NCBI GenBank assembly: GCA_018333865.1
Contig: JAGXSE010000049.1
Location: forward strand, 62,001 to 126,000
From: Syntrophomonadaceae bacterium
GTDB taxonomy: Bacteria; Bacillota; PH28-bin88
DNA length: 64,000 nt
Reading direction: 5' to 3'
Shown here piece by piece: positions 9,687 through 17,919 of the stretch. The first letter of the stretch is position 1. Each line of letters starts with the position of its first letter. The position numbers and the translations under genes are program-made. Below the pieces are notes generated by a model that had not been told where the DNA came from, did not search any database, and saw only the letters and a program-made list of their open reading frames with translations.

Positions 9687-10655
9687 TTAACCAGGGTGAT
9701 TCAGCATACCTAGCAAGGCTACCCCAACCCCATTATCTGAACTATATCCAGGATCGGCAAAAAAAAGCCTGGTGCCCACACTGGGCATTTCCAGTTTTTC
9801 CGATAATAATGCCCTGATAAATTTATTGGCGGCAACACCACCAACAACCAGCACATCAGAGATACCTCGCTCGCTAATAACTTTTTGCAAGGCTTTTATA
9901 ATTGTAACAGCAATACATCTTTCCACAGCCCTAGCTATAGCTGCCGGGGCTTCACCGCGGCCTTTCAGCCTGGCTGCATGACTTTCAGGTCCTGCGAAAC
10001 TAAAGTTATGACCAACAACTGATGACGGCAACCTTAAGGACGAATTTGGAGCCTGTTGCGCCAGGAGCTCAAGATATGGTCCAGACGGAAAAGGCAAACC
10101 CAGCAGAACCCCGATCCGGTCGACCAGTTGACCGGCATGGAGGTCAGTAGTACCTCCAATCAAATCTGTTTCAAAACCGGCTTGATCCGGTTTTTGTTTT
10201 ACTGCAAGTATTTCTGAAGTACCCCCTGATAAATGAACAGCCAGGAAACGATCTGCTTGAGGCCCGCCTGCAGACCAGATTCCCGCCATTAAATGTCCCT
10301 CCTGGTGGCTGGTGGATATGAATGGAACCCCCAAAACAGAAGATATTACCCGCCCCTGGTTTTCAGAAACAGTAAAAACAGGCATGTAAGAACCCTGGAC
10401 AGGTCTTGGTCGAATACTGGCAGCAACTCCTTTGATCTGCCGGAGGTTGTATTCCCCCGCTAACTGATGAAAAATCTCAGGTAATTTTTGCATGTGTTGA
10501 AAAACTGCAGCCGATTGCTGCAGACCCCTTTCACCCGGGGGGACCGATAAAGGCTTGCGAATATCCGCCAGTATTTTATTTTCACTGTTGACTAATGCAG
10601 CCGAAGTAGTGAAACAACTTGTATCTAAACCTAAAAACAACCCATCAACCCCCAA
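9687..10655 (-). CDS. M22-family (TsaD/Kae1-like) protein
   Basis: ASKHA-fold protein of the peptidase M22/TsaD family, 322 aa. The N-terminal phosphate-binding loop reads FLGLDTSCFTTSAAL; the metal-site motif HQEGH is present (TsaD has HxxxH), followed by a DLIGGTTDLHAGQLVDRIG segment and the C-terminal VVGGVAANKFIR. TsaD makes the t6A tRNA modification together with TsaB, TsaE and TsaC. This copy lies 3 nt after nusB with no tsaB or tsaE nearby, and its SGGTSEIL and HAGQLVD segments differ from the usual TsaD text, so it is more likely the paralogue seen beside nusB in some Clostridia than the cell's main TsaD. Its function is not known to me. Confidence 0.75.
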   Translation of the reverse strand: MGVDGLFLGLDTSCFTTSAALVNSENKILADIRKPLSVPPGERGLQQSAAVFQHMQKLPEIFHQLAGEYNLRQIKGVAASIRPRPVQGSYMPVFTVSENQGRVISSVLGVPFISTSHQEGHLMAGIWSAGGPQADRFLAVHLSGGTSEILAVKQKPDQAGFETDLIGGTTDLHAGQLVDRIGVLLGLPFPSGPYLELLAQQAPNSSLRLPSSVVGHNFSFAGPESHAARLKGRGEAPAAIARAVERCIAVTIIKALQKVISERGISDVLVVGGVAANKFIRALLSEKLEMPSVGTRLFFADPGYSSDNGVGVALLGMLNHPG

Positions 10656-10658
10656 CCT

Positions 10659-11087
10659 CTAAACCGATGGGCTATCACCTTTTGCAGCCTCTAATTCCAG
10701 CCTGATGTTATCGAGAAGGCCGTTTACAAACCTGCCTGCCTCGTCAGAATTATATGTTTTAGCCAACTCAACTGCTTCATAAATAGAAACAACCCGTGGG
10801 ATTTCCGGCAAAAAGAGCATTTCATAGGTAGCTAACCTCAACAAGGTCTTGTCCACATTTGCCAATCGATCAAGTTCCCAGGCATGGGTATTGCGGCTAA
10901 TGTACCGGTCAACCTCTGCCAGATGGTCAATCGTCCCCAGCACTACTTGCTGCAAGTAGCTGAGATCTTTTTGATTCAAACCCCCTTCGGTAGCTATTTC
11001 AAGCAAAGCATCATCTGTTTTTATACGGCCAACCTCTATCTGAAACAAAGCCTGGAAGGCTTTTTCCCGTGCAATCCGCCTGGTCAA
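10659..11087 (-). CDS. nusB: Transcription antitermination factor NusB
   Basis: All-helical RNA-binding protein that joins NusE (S10) on boxA to promote antitermination of rRNA transcription. At 142 aa it has the family length. The N-terminal RRIAREKAFQALFQIE and the C-terminal PRVVSIYEAVELAKTY with FVNGLLDNIR are characteristic. It is the last of the Asp23-AmaP-DUF2273-nusB group and the first of the nusB-folD-xseAB-ispA-dxs gene order known from Bacillus. The biotin carboxylase genes found beside it in Bacillus are absent here. Confidence 0.96.
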   Translation of the reverse strand: MTRRIAREKAFQALFQIEVGRIKTDDALLEIATEGGLNQKDLSYLQQVVLGTIDHLAEVDRYISRNTHAWELDRLANVDKTLLRLATYEMLFLPEIPRVVSIYEAVELAKTYNSDEAGRFVNGLLDNIRLELEAAKGDSPSV

Positions 11088-11125
11088 AATAAAATCCTCC
11101 TCATAAACATTAGCCTGTGCTAGTT

Positions 11126-11347
11126 TTAGCGATCACCAAAAAATTTACGCAATATCTGCCGAAATCCGCTATTCTCATCTGCCCTTTTGCCAACCCAGTA
11201 ACCAAAGAAAATGCAAGCAGCGACAAAAAAGGTTTCCCAAAAACCTAAAACAGCTGTAAGAATGCCAAACAATAGTCCTATTCCCACTCCAACTGTCTTG
11301 CCCCGGTGGTTAAGCCAAATCTCGTTGACAATTCGCTCCCATTCCAA
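11126..11347 (-). CDS. DUF2273 small membrane protein
   Basis: About 73 aa with two hydrophobic segments (TVGVGIGLLFGILTAVLGFW and FFVAACIFFGYWVGK) and a basic tail. DUF2273 proteins are short, two-helix membrane proteins that sit with AmaP and Asp23 in Gram-positive envelope-stress clusters, as here. The TTG at 11347 is my preferred start because AGAGGTG lies 9 nt upstream; the upstream in-frame extension (MIRKRCLTT) would overlap amaP and has no clear binding site. Biochemical function is unknown. Confidence 0.8.
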   Translation of the reverse strand: MEWERIVNEIWLNHRGKTVGVGIGLLFGILTAVLGFWETFFVAACIFFGYWVGKRADENSGFRQILRKFFGDR

Positions 11348-11366
11348 GGTCGTAAGACACCTCTTT

Positions 11367-11903
11367 CTAATCAACTCTACTCCTTTTATCTATACCCAGG
11401 CCATCGATAAATATCTTTATTTGGGCTGTTTTAACCCCTGCAATTTGTTCCAGGGTCTCTTTGATAACATGTTGCAATTCATCTGAAACGGTCGGCATGT
11501 TGACATCGGGACTAATCGAAGCATTTGCAAAAACCAGCAAACCTTCTGAGGTTATTTTGAGACGCGGATTAACCTCTCTTACTCCCTTCACCTTTCCAGC
11601 AGATCTGACAATTAAGCCTTCCAATGTAGATAAGGCTATACGCACTTCTCCTAAAGGAGTTTTATTAATGGTGGAATTGGCCTGACCCCGCCTGTAAAAA
11701 TTCTCGCTAAAAAGACGAAGGGACATCACAAAAATCAAAAGAGACACACTGCCGAGGATTAACCTTGCGTTAACCTCTCCCAACAATGCGGTTATGATAT
11801 CAAGGGGTTTTGTCCATCCGGCCGCAAGCAAGACTGCTGTGCCGGATAAAATCATCAGGATAACAGGATATAATATTAATAAGATTCGGTGGTATAACTT
11901 CAT
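11367..11903 (-). CDS. amaP: Alkaline shock response membrane anchor protein AmaP
   Basis: 178 aa with two N-terminal membrane segments (ILLILYPVILMILSGTAVLL and ILGSVSLLIFVMSLRLF) and a cytoplasmic region related to Asp23, with the typical ISTxEGLIVRSAGKVKGV-type stretch (here ALSTLEGLIVRSAGK). In Staphylococcus AmaP tethers Asp23 to the membrane. It lies between asp23 and a DUF2273 gene with short gaps, so the three probably form one envelope-associated complex. No defect noted. Confidence 0.87.
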   Translation of the reverse strand: MKLYHRILLILYPVILMILSGTAVLLAAGWTKPLDIITALLGEVNARLILGSVSLLIFVMSLRLFSENFYRRGQANSTINKTPLGEVRIALSTLEGLIVRSAGKVKGVREVNPRLKITSEGLLVFANASISPDVNMPTVSDELQHVIKETLEQIAGVKTAQIKIFIDGLGIDKRSRVD

Positions 11904-11918
11904 TAAATATACTCCCCT

Positions 11919-12326
11919 TTATTTTACCCTTGGCTCTTCTTCATGGCTTTCCCCATGCGGAAAAGCTACCCCTTGGATATGAATATTTACTTCCACCACT
12001 TTTAACCCGGTCATACTCTCAACTGCCTTCTTCACGTTCTGTTGAATAGTGAGAGCTACATCAGGAATCCGCACACCAAATTGAACAATAACAAATAAAT
12101 CTATGGCAGTCTCTCTTTCTCCAACTTCAACTTTAACTCCCTTAGAAAGATTCTTCCGCCCCAGCATTTCAGCAAATCCACCGGCAATGCCCCCACTCAT
12201 ACCGGCAACTCCAGGAATCTCGGTCGCCGCTAAGCCAGCTATCACTCCTACAACTTCGTCTGCAATTCGTATAGACCCCATATCATTTTCAGCATGCTTT
12301 TCTATTTGTACTTTTTTTTCAATCAT
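11919..12326 (-). CDS. Asp23/Gls24 family envelope stress protein
   Basis: 135-aa cytosolic protein with the Asp23 (DUF322) core: IRIADEVVGVIAGLAATEIPGV near the N-terminus, a GLAEMLGRKNLSKGVKVEV-like segment, DLFVIVQFGVRIPDVA and VNIHIQGV. Family members gather at the membrane through AmaP and relate to cell envelope homeostasis. It is the first gene after a strong sigma-A promoter, with GGAGGTG seven nt ahead of the ATG. The acidic, charged tail (HGESHEEEPRVK) is usual. It heads the run into nusB. Confidence 0.92.
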   Translation of the reverse strand: MIEKKVQIEKHAENDMGSIRIADEVVGVIAGLAATEIPGVAGMSGGIAGGFAEMLGRKNLSKGVKVEVGERETAIDLFVIVQFGVRIPDVALTIQQNVKKAVESMTGLKVVEVNIHIQGVAFPHGESHEEEPRVK

Positions 12327-12373
12327 GTTCGCACCTCCAACTTAATCAGGACAAGTTTTCTGCATACTGCTAT

Positions 12374-12402
12374 ATTATACCAAACTCATTTGCTTTAAAC
12401 AA
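12374..12402 (-). promoter_or_regulatory. Sigma-A promoter for asp23-amaP-DUF2273-nusB
   Basis: TTGTTT (12402-12397), a 17-bp spacer and a perfect TATAAT (12379-12374) lie about 48 bp before the asp23 start on the minus strand. This is the clearest housekeeping promoter on the left half and separates this operon from the spoIIIA operon upstream. Confidence 0.8.
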
Positions 12403-12440
12403 TCTGGCCCGTCTGGAAATTTTTAATCGTTAAATGATGA

Positions 12441-12472
12441 CTGCAGGACGGGGATCACCTCCCGTCCTGCAG
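12441..12472 (-). terminator. Terminator hairpin after spoIIIAH
   Basis: Perfect 12-bp GC-rich stem CTGCAGGACGGG/CCCGTCCTGCAG starts 5 nt beyond the spoIIIAH stop. The T-run after it on the minus strand is poor, so it may need help or act mainly as an mRNA 3' end. Confidence 0.65.
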
Positions 12473-12476
12473 TAAA

Positions 12477-13058
12477 TCATTCCTTAGGAATGATGGTTAT
12501 TCTTTCCAGATCAAGACCTGTTATTCTGCTGACTAAATCGGCAATTTTTACAATGTCGCTTTGCTTAAGTTCTAGTTTTCTGAGGACAATTGTTCCAGCC
12601 ATTGGCTGTAAAAATACTACCCCTTCCTGATAGCCCTTTGCCAGAATTAAATTCTCAAGCTCCAATTCTTGTTCCAGTCTCCTGGTAATGTCCAACAACT
12701 GCCTTTGCGCCTCTGAACGGTTTTCTGCCAAAGAATTCGGATTATCAACAATTTCTCTTAATAAAGAGATCTGTCTGCTTCTGACCCGATCCCGTTCCAG
12801 TCTGTATTCTACAAAGAAGTCATCTCCGGTTTTTACGTTTAGTGATTGTCCGGCAGGTGAAGATAGAATATCAGCAGGCAATGGTGTCACAGTCGGGCTC
12901 TTCGAAACAGCCGGTTGACCATGATCAATCCCACTTATTGGCTCCTTAGTAGGTTCAACTGCCGTTTTGTTATCATCCCCAAGAAAATAAAGCATACCGC
13001 CCAAAGCAATTAGCAGAACGATCAGCAAGGTCTGCCGCTTAGCAGTTATTATTTTCAT
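12477..13058 (-). CDS. spoIIIAH: Stage III sporulation protein AH
   Basis: Last gene of the spoIIIA operon, 193 aa. SpoIIIAH is anchored in the mother-cell membrane by one N-terminal helix (here QTLLIVLLIALGGMLYFL) and meets forespore SpoIIQ across the intermembrane space through a C-terminal YscJ-like domain. That domain is recognisable from SLLREIVDNPNSLAENRSEAQ, LILAKGYQEGVVF and DLVSRITGLDLERITIIP. A proline/threonine-rich linker separates the two. The gene lies 6 nt after spoIIIAG and is followed by a hairpin. Length is a little under the Bacillus protein. Confidence 0.93.
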   Translation of the reverse strand: MKIITAKRQTLLIVLLIALGGMLYFLGDDNKTAVEPTKEPISGIDHGQPAVSKSPTVTPLPADILSSPAGQSLNVKTGDDFFVEYRLERDRVRSRQISLLREIVDNPNSLAENRSEAQRQLLDITRRLEQELELENLILAKGYQEGVVFLQPMAGTIVLRKLELKQSDIVKIADLVSRITGLDLERITIIPKE

Positions 13059-13064
13059 CAGAAA

Positions 13065-13691
13065 TCACCTTCTTTCTTCTCCAGGTAGTACATCTACCCT
13101 ATAAGGCTCGATGTCGAGAGCAGTTTCCACTGCCCGGTTGATTCTTATCTTAACCCTAGGGTCGCTAGCACCCGTAGCCACTACTAATACTCCCTGAACC
13201 TCTGGTTTCATTTCTTTTGTCACAACAGGTTCGTCACGGCCGGCCTGAATACCCCGGGATAACACGAGTTGTTCGGTCTGATTGTTTTCTACAGTGGTTC
13301 TTGTGCCACCTCCTTGGTCCTTTTCTTCAACGGTTCTTTGATTTGAAGTCATATTGAATGCATATTCATACTTGGGCCCGGTAGCCAGAAATACTGATAC
13401 TTTAACATGGCCGGCGCCTTCGATCGCACTTAAAATTTTTTCCAGCCGTTGCTCAATCGTCGCCTCTGCCGTGGCAAGATTCCTGTCATTTATTGGTGTC
13501 GTGTCAAATTCCCCGGGGCTTATTGGGGATGGAACAAGCTGATTCGGAGGCTTTGCAGGAGGGAATAACCTGTCCACATTAATTAACATCAGGCCAAAAA
13601 GGAGAGCTATTCCAATCCAAATTGTTTTAGGCCGCTTCAAGCTATCCGGTATGATTTTAAACAAAGCCTTACCCCCTTTCTTACGTTGCAC
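13065..13691 (-). CDS. spoIIIAG: Stage III sporulation protein AG
   Basis: 208 aa, one N-terminal membrane segment (TIWIGIALLFGLMLINV) followed by a ring-forming domain exposed to the space between mother cell and forespore. The family stretch IEQRLEKILSAIEGAGHVKVSVFLATG and the C-terminal VLVVATGASDPRVKIRINRAVETAL are visible. SpoIIIAG forms the large ring of the feeding-tube-like channel. It overlaps spoIIIAF by 11 nt. A Gln/Thr-rich insert around residue 130 is typical of the variable beta-barrel insert. Confidence 0.95.
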   Translation of the reverse strand: MQRKKGGKALFKIIPDSLKRPKTIWIGIALLFGLMLINVDRLFPPAKPPNQLVPSPISPGEFDTTPINDRNLATAEATIEQRLEKILSAIEGAGHVKVSVFLATGPKYEYAFNMTSNQRTVEEKDQGGGTRTTVENNQTEQLVLSRGIQAGRDEPVVTKEMKPEVQGVLVVATGASDPRVKIRINRAVETALDIEPYRVDVLPGEERR

Positions 13692-14343
13692 TTGTAACCA
13701 CTATTTTACTTACCGGCAAGTCATAAAATTTGCTCACTGTTGTCTTCACATTTTGGAGGATATTTTCCGTCAAACTCTGATCATGTTCTACCTTTTGCCC
13801 TGTCTTTGCTCCTAAATCAACCAAAACTGGGGCAACTGTTTCTTTTTCTGGTATTTTAAAGTCTTCTGGTTTGCCGGGCTCCTTTTTTTCTGCAAGCCTT
13901 TCCTCCTGAGGATTTTTCACCCAGACCGTAATTAATACTTTTTTAATGTCGCCCATATAAAGAGAATCGCTCCTTTCCAATTCAACTGAAACCTCTGCCC
14001 TATCCACTCCTGAAACAAGTTGAGCTACTGCTTGAATTTGTCGCTCCAAACGACTGACATATTCCTTTAATACTATCGCTTCTTGTTTTTGCTTTAGTTC
14101 CCCGCCCTTTTGAATTATGCTCGTTACCCCTCTGTCGGAGGGCATGTTCCAAGCAGTTACCCCATATGCTAATCCATTGTCTAAGCTGTCCATTATTGGG
14201 GTTAATAAAGTAACCACGATAAACAATCCCATAATGAGGCGGACATAGCGACCTATTTGCTCTCCCGGCAATAACATTTCTACAAAAGCAGCCAGAAGAA
14301 CAATAAAGGCAATGCTTCTGACAATTTCATTTAAGATTTCCAA
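13681..14343 (-). CDS. spoIIIAF: Stage III sporulation protein AF
   Basis: 220 aa. Two N-terminal membrane helices (IVRSIAFIVLLAAFVEMLL and LIMGLFIVVTLLTPIM) with the family motif LLPGEQIGRYVRLIMGL between them, followed by a soluble domain that ends in VSKFYDLPVSKIVV. It belongs to the mother-cell spoIIIA channel complex. The variable middle (GKPEDFKIPEKET) is longer than in Bacillus. It overlaps spoIIIAG at its 3' end and follows spoIIIAE by 22 nt. Confidence 0.93.
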   Translation of the reverse strand: MEILNEIVRSIAFIVLLAAFVEMLLPGEQIGRYVRLIMGLFIVVTLLTPIMDSLDNGLAYGVTAWNMPSDRGVTSIIQKGGELKQKQEAIVLKEYVSRLERQIQAVAQLVSGVDRAEVSVELERSDSLYMGDIKKVLITVWVKNPQEERLAEKKEPGKPEDFKIPEKETVAPVLVDLGAKTGQKVEHDQSLTENILQNVKTTVSKFYDLPVSKIVVTSAT

Positions 14344-14365
14344 CTATCACACCTCCTTGTATACC

Positions 14366-15550
14366 CTATCTAAGCATTACTGTCATGTTACCCACCCCCA
14401 CAATAGCGCTCAGAGCGACAAAAAACATTAACCCAACAGCAATTACGGCGGCGAAAACAATGATCAAACTGTTCCCCATAGCATCCAGCGCTTCTGACAT
14501 TTGTGTATCTCCAAACGGTTGTATCAGTGCAGCGGCAAGTTTATAGATTATGACCAACGCTAGAATTTTCAGACCGGGAAATGCCGCCATTGCAAGAATA
14601 ACTATAACTGCCATTACATGCAGCGCGCTTGTTACCAACAATGAAGCGCCAACCACGGTCTCAACTGCGTCTGACAGCATTTTGCCTACTACTGGAATAA
14701 AGCTGCCAGTGAGAAACTTTGCCGTTCTTAGTGCGATACCGTCAGCTACCGAACCAGCAATGCCGTAAAGAGAAAGAGTCCCTACAAATACTGTGAGGAA
14801 TAGACCAATCAGTGTAATTCCTATTTGTCGCAGTAAACCAGCAAACCTTGAAACTTGAAAACCGTCTGATATTTGGCCAACTATGCCAAGAACCGCCGAA
14901 AGATAAATCAGCGGGAAAACAATATTATTTGTCAGTGTGCCGAATACCCCTAAAGCGGCTACTATTACCGGATGCAGGAGAGCTGCCGATGTTGGGCCGC
15001 CAACCGCAACCATCAGCGTAAATATTATCGGCATTATTGATTGCATAAAAGATACCATTTGATCGATGGCACCTCGGGCAGTATCGACAGCTAAAGTAAA
15101 CGACCCCAGGGCCAGGGTAATCATCGCTAAATAGGTTATTGCATAGGCAAGCTTACTTGTGGTTCCTTTTTCAAAGGCTGCTTGCAGGTTCTTTAAAACT
15201 ACACATACGACAGCCAAAACAACTATCTTTCCCAGTAACGAAGAGGCTGCTAACAGCTCGCGAAATAAGTATCTTAATAACGTATTAAAAAAATCCCGCC
15301 ATTCAAATCCCAAGTTTCCTTCTCTAATATTATTCATCAGTCCAATTAAGCTTAAATCAGGCAAGTATTCCCCTAGCTCCATATCGAGCTCCCTGATAAA
15401 TCCTTCCACCTGACTCAGGTCTAGAAGCTCCAGTTGTTTTTCTGCCAGCTTGCCTGGATCAGGCAACTCCATGTTTTGTTCCGCTGAGGCCGGGTTGATG
15501 AATGTGAACATAAGCAATAACAGGATGATTATTTTCATAGATATATTCAT
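14366..15550 (-). CDS. spoIIIAE: Stage III sporulation protein AE
   Basis: Polytopic membrane protein of the spoIIIA complex, about 394 aa, with an N-terminal signal-like segment (IIILLLLMFTFINPASA) and at least seven membrane helices in the C-terminal two thirds. The family stretches FLTGSFIPVVGKMLSDAVETVVGAS and GGPTSAALLHPV are present. I place the start at the ATG at 15550, five nt after AAGGGGGG; a longer frame running back to 15724 overlaps spoIIIAD and codes for no SpoIIIAE-like sequence. It begins 10 nt after spoIIIAD. Confidence 0.94.
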   Translation of the reverse strand: MNISMKIIILLLLMFTFINPASAEQNMELPDPGKLAEKQLELLDLSQVEGFIRELDMELGEYLPDLSLIGLMNNIREGNLGFEWRDFFNTLLRYLFRELLAASSLLGKIVVLAVVCVVLKNLQAAFEKGTTSKLAYAITYLAMITLALGSFTLAVDTARGAIDQMVSFMQSIMPIIFTLMVAVGGPTSAALLHPVIVAALGVFGTLTNNIVFPLIYLSAVLGIVGQISDGFQVSRFAGLLRQIGITLIGLFLTVFVGTLSLYGIAGSVADGIALRTAKFLTGSFIPVVGKMLSDAVETVVGASLLVTSALHVMAVIVILAMAAFPGLKILALVIIYKLAAALIQPFGDTQMSEALDAMGNSLIIVFAAVIAVGLMFFVALSAIVGVGNMTVMLR

Positions 15551-15560
15551 GATTCCCCCC

Positions 15561-15956
15561 TTATGGCAAAAGCCGGACCAGGGATTCGAGAATAGCGGCA
15601 ATAATTGGAATGGCAAGAACCATAATGATAATTTTCCCTGCAAACTCAACGCGCCCTGCAACTGCTCCTTCACCTGCATCCCTGCAGACCTGGGCGCCAA
15701 ACTCGGTAATATAGGCAATCCCAATAATTCGGAAAATTGTTGTCAGATAAAACTGATTCACACCTGCCCTATCCGAGAGCTCCTGCAAAATACCAACCAC
15801 CATGGTGATTTTTGGCAGCATTGCCAGGAAAATCCCGACACCAACTACCATGCTGATTAAAACTGCACTATGGGGAACCTGGGTTTGTTTCACCATCACT
15901 ATAACCACAGAGGCAATAATACCGATGCCCACAATTTGCAAAATTTCCAAGCGCAT
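15561..15956 (-). CDS. spoIIIAD: Stage III sporulation protein AD
   Basis: 131-aa membrane protein with four predicted helices and the family text LEILQIVGIGIIASVVIVMVKQ, FLAMLPKI and FRIIGIAYITEFGAQVCRDAGE, the last being near-invariant in SpoIIIAD. Start at the ATG at 15956 because AAAGGGGG precedes it; the upstream frame extension (MFDHFCRTKGG) crosses that binding site. It probably forms the membrane base of the channel with SpoIIIAC, to which it is related. Confidence 0.94.
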   Translation of the reverse strand: MRLEILQIVGIGIIASVVIVMVKQTQVPHSAVLISMVVGVGIFLAMLPKITMVVGILQELSDRAGVNQFYLTTIFRIIGIAYITEFGAQVCRDAGEGAVAGRVEFAGKIIIMVLAIPIIAAILESLVRLLP

Positions 15957-15989
15957 ACCCCCTTTGGTCCGGCAAAAATGATCAAACAA

Positions 15990-16193
15990 TTAATACAACT
16001 GAAATACCGACCGGACAGTATCAAAAAGGGTTAAAATTACTGGAATCACCCACAGCAATCCCACAGAAAGACCCGCCAGAACGGTCATAAATGCATAGTC
16101 TTCCCGGCCTACTTGTTTTAGCAGAGCGTAAATAGCCGATACTGCTATCGCCAACCCGGCAAGTCGAAAAATTAAATTCACATCTGAACCCAT
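15990..16193 (-). CDS. spoIIIAC: Stage III sporulation protein AC
   Basis: 67-aa protein with two membrane helices (LAGLAIAVSAIYALLKQVG, then FMTVLAGLSVGLLWVIPVI), typical of SpoIIIAC, which resembles the first half of SpoIIIAD. The GRED motif between the helices is conserved. Start at the ATG at 16193, after GGGGGG; a start 15 nt further up would fall within the binding site. Gap of 21 nt from spoIIIAB. Confidence 0.93.
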   Translation of the reverse strand: MGSDVNLIFRLAGLAIAVSAIYALLKQVGREDYAFMTVLAGLSVGLLWVIPVILTLFDTVRSVFQLY

Positions 16194-16214
16194 CAGCTTC
16201 CCCCCCACTTTGTG

Positions 16215-16736
16215 CTAGTATAGCAGCAATACTAAAAAAACTCCGATTAAAAAGCCCATGGTCCTCCATAAACGTTCATTTTTTACCCTGTCTATTTCTG
16301 CCGCAGCTTCCGCCTGTTTCAGTTGTTCCCTGGCCAGATGAATTTCCTTGACTTGTTCCTCGGTTCCTGTTCTTCCCAGCCTTGCACCTAAAGACCGCAA
16401 TATTTCCAGGTCAGTTGGCAATAGAGCACAATTTTCCTGGTATTTTGTCAGACCATAATCCCAAGCTTCTTCCGCTGTGAATTTATAGCTCTTAAACCCT
16501 TCTCTGACATTCATAAAAAAGCTTTTGGCCGGTTCGCTGACACATTTAGATGCATTATCCATTGCAACCGGCAATGGTGTTGATGTATAGGCAATTTCGG
16601 TCTCTATAAACATGAGGGCTGATTGTAAAGAGCGAAGATGGATCGGGCGTCTGGTATAGTTTGCAGAAATAAAAAATCCCGTTAAACCGCAAACAGCAAT
16701 GACAACCCCGGCACCAAATATTTTCAACTCAACCAT
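16215..16736 (-). CDS. spoIIIAB: Stage III sporulation protein AB
   Basis: 173 aa, with one membrane helix at each end (VIAVCGLTGFFISANY and GFLIGVFLVLLLY) and a soluble alpha-helical domain between them, as in SpoIIIAB, a relative of type II secretion GspF domains. The family segment RRPIHLRSLQSALMFIETEI follows the first helix, and EEQVKEIHLAREQLKQAE leads to the last. I prefer the ATG at 16736 with GAGGAG 8 nt upstream over the GTG at 16745. It starts 1 nt after the spoIIIAA stop, so the pair is coupled. Confidence 0.93.
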   Translation of the reverse strand: MVELKIFGAGVVIAVCGLTGFFISANYTRRPIHLRSLQSALMFIETEIAYTSTPLPVAMDNASKCVSEPAKSFFMNVREGFKSYKFTAEEAWDYGLTKYQENCALLPTDLEILRSLGARLGRTGTEEQVKEIHLAREQLKQAEAAAEIDRVKNERLWRTMGFLIGVFLVLLLY

Positions 16737-16737
16737 C

Positions 16738-17775
16738 TTAACCACTCCTCGTTTGCCTGGACATCAAGACCTGTCCAGTTTGAGGGTTAATTATTTGCTC
16801 CAGAGTCCCCGGACCTGAGGAACGACTAAGTATAACTGCCCGTTGAAAAACTTTTTTTTCAAATAGCGGCTGCAGTCCAGGTCTTTTAGAGACTTGAGAC
16901 CAGTCGCTCGCATGTACCGTCGCTAATACGGATACGCCTGCATTAGCTATGTCCTCAAGGACTTCAGCATCTTCTTTTTTTCCAATTTCGTCGGTGGCAA
17001 CTAATTCCGGCGCCATTGAGCGCAATAACATCATGATCCCCTCATACTTCGGACAACCATCCATTACATCGGTTCTGATACCGACATCATTTTGAGGCAC
17101 TCCGTTAAAACTACCTGCAATTTCCGAGCGCTCGTCCACTAAACCTACATTAAGGCCTGAAAAATTCAGTGTTGGGACACCATTACTTGCTTGCCGCACT
17201 ATATCTCTAAGCAGGGTGGTCTTGCCAGCCCGAGGAGGTGAAATAACCAATACATGAAATAAATTACCCGTAGCCTGGTTGATAAGAGACGGCATTACCT
17301 GATTAGCGCTTCCCAATATTTCCCTGGCGACCCTCACATTTACTGATACTATGTTTCTGATGGTCTTGACCCGCCCGCTCTCAACTACAACATCGCCTGC
17401 AAAACCTATCCGATGGCCACCCTGGATTGTTAAATAGCCCTGGCGCAGTTTATCGCTCACGGCATACAAGGAACTGTTCGTCAACAGATGGACTATCCGG
17501 TTAATGTCGCCTTCCAATACCGGAATACTATCTTGCGGACTGCTGCTCACACCTTTTTTACCAACAAAATATTCCCTCCCAGATGTTCTAATAATTAAAG
17601 GTCTTCCTTGCCTCAATCGAATTTCTTCTAGCTTTTCAACGATATTAATTGGCAGTGACGTTATAATACTCTGCAGAGCAGGTGTAAAAAAGGGAAGTAT
17701 TTGCGTTGTAATTTTGGGGGCAAAAGTAGCTCGATCCCCAGAGCTGCTTACATCATCCATTTTTACCAAGTTCAT
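16738..17775 (-). CDS. spoIIIAA: Stage III sporulation protein AA (ATPase)
   Basis: 345-aa AAA+/secretion-type ATPase that powers the SpoIIIA complex in the mother cell. The Walker A motif reads SPPRAGKTTLLRDIV and the Walker B region VDERSEIAGS, both exactly as in SpoIIIAA; LRSMAPELVATDEIG and VLATVHASD follow. Start at the ATG at 17775 behind AGAGGTG; the upstream frame extension overlaps the promoter. It is the first gene of the operon, immediately behind a sigma-E-like promoter. Confidence 0.96.
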   Translation of the reverse strand: MNLVKMDDVSSSGDRATFAPKITTQILPFFTPALQSIITSLPINIVEKLEEIRLRQGRPLIIRTSGREYFVGKKGVSSSPQDSIPVLEGDINRIVHLLTNSSLYAVSDKLRQGYLTIQGGHRIGFAGDVVVESGRVKTIRNIVSVNVRVAREILGSANQVMPSLINQATGNLFHVLVISPPRAGKTTLLRDIVRQASNGVPTLNFSGLNVGLVDERSEIAGSFNGVPQNDVGIRTDVMDGCPKYEGIMMLLRSMAPELVATDEIGKKEDAEVLEDIANAGVSVLATVHASDWSQVSKRPGLQPLFEKKVFQRAVILSRSSGPGTLEQIINPQTGQVLMSRQTRSG

Positions 17776-17793
17776 CCTATCACCTCTTCTAAA

Positions 17794-17822
17794 TGCATAT
17801 GGTCTACAGGCCATTTTTATGA
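17794..17822 (-). promoter_or_regulatory. Sigma-E-type promoter of the spoIIIA operon
   Basis: On the minus strand TCATAAA (17822-17816) fits the sigma-E -35 pattern KMATAWW, followed by exactly 14 bp and CATATGCA (17801-17794), which shares CATA with the -10 consensus. The mapped initiation would fall just ahead of the spoIIIAA binding site. The spoIIIA operon is sigma-E dependent in Bacillus, so the match is expected. Confidence 0.65.
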
Positions 17823-17856
17823 GTTAAATCCGCTAAATCTCCGTTCAGTAAACGAT

Positions 17857-17887
17857 AAAAAAATCCCAGAGCTTTTCAGCCTGGGAT
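17857..17887 (-). terminator. Intrinsic terminator after the CD1247-like gene
   Basis: Minus-strand stem ATCCCAG/CTGGGAT with loop GCTGAAAAGCT, followed by seven T. It closes the transcript of the 17920-18342 gene before the spoIIIA promoter. Confidence 0.85.
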
Positions 17888-17919
17888 CGGGAGATAATTC
17901 CTGTTAATTTATTATCTTG

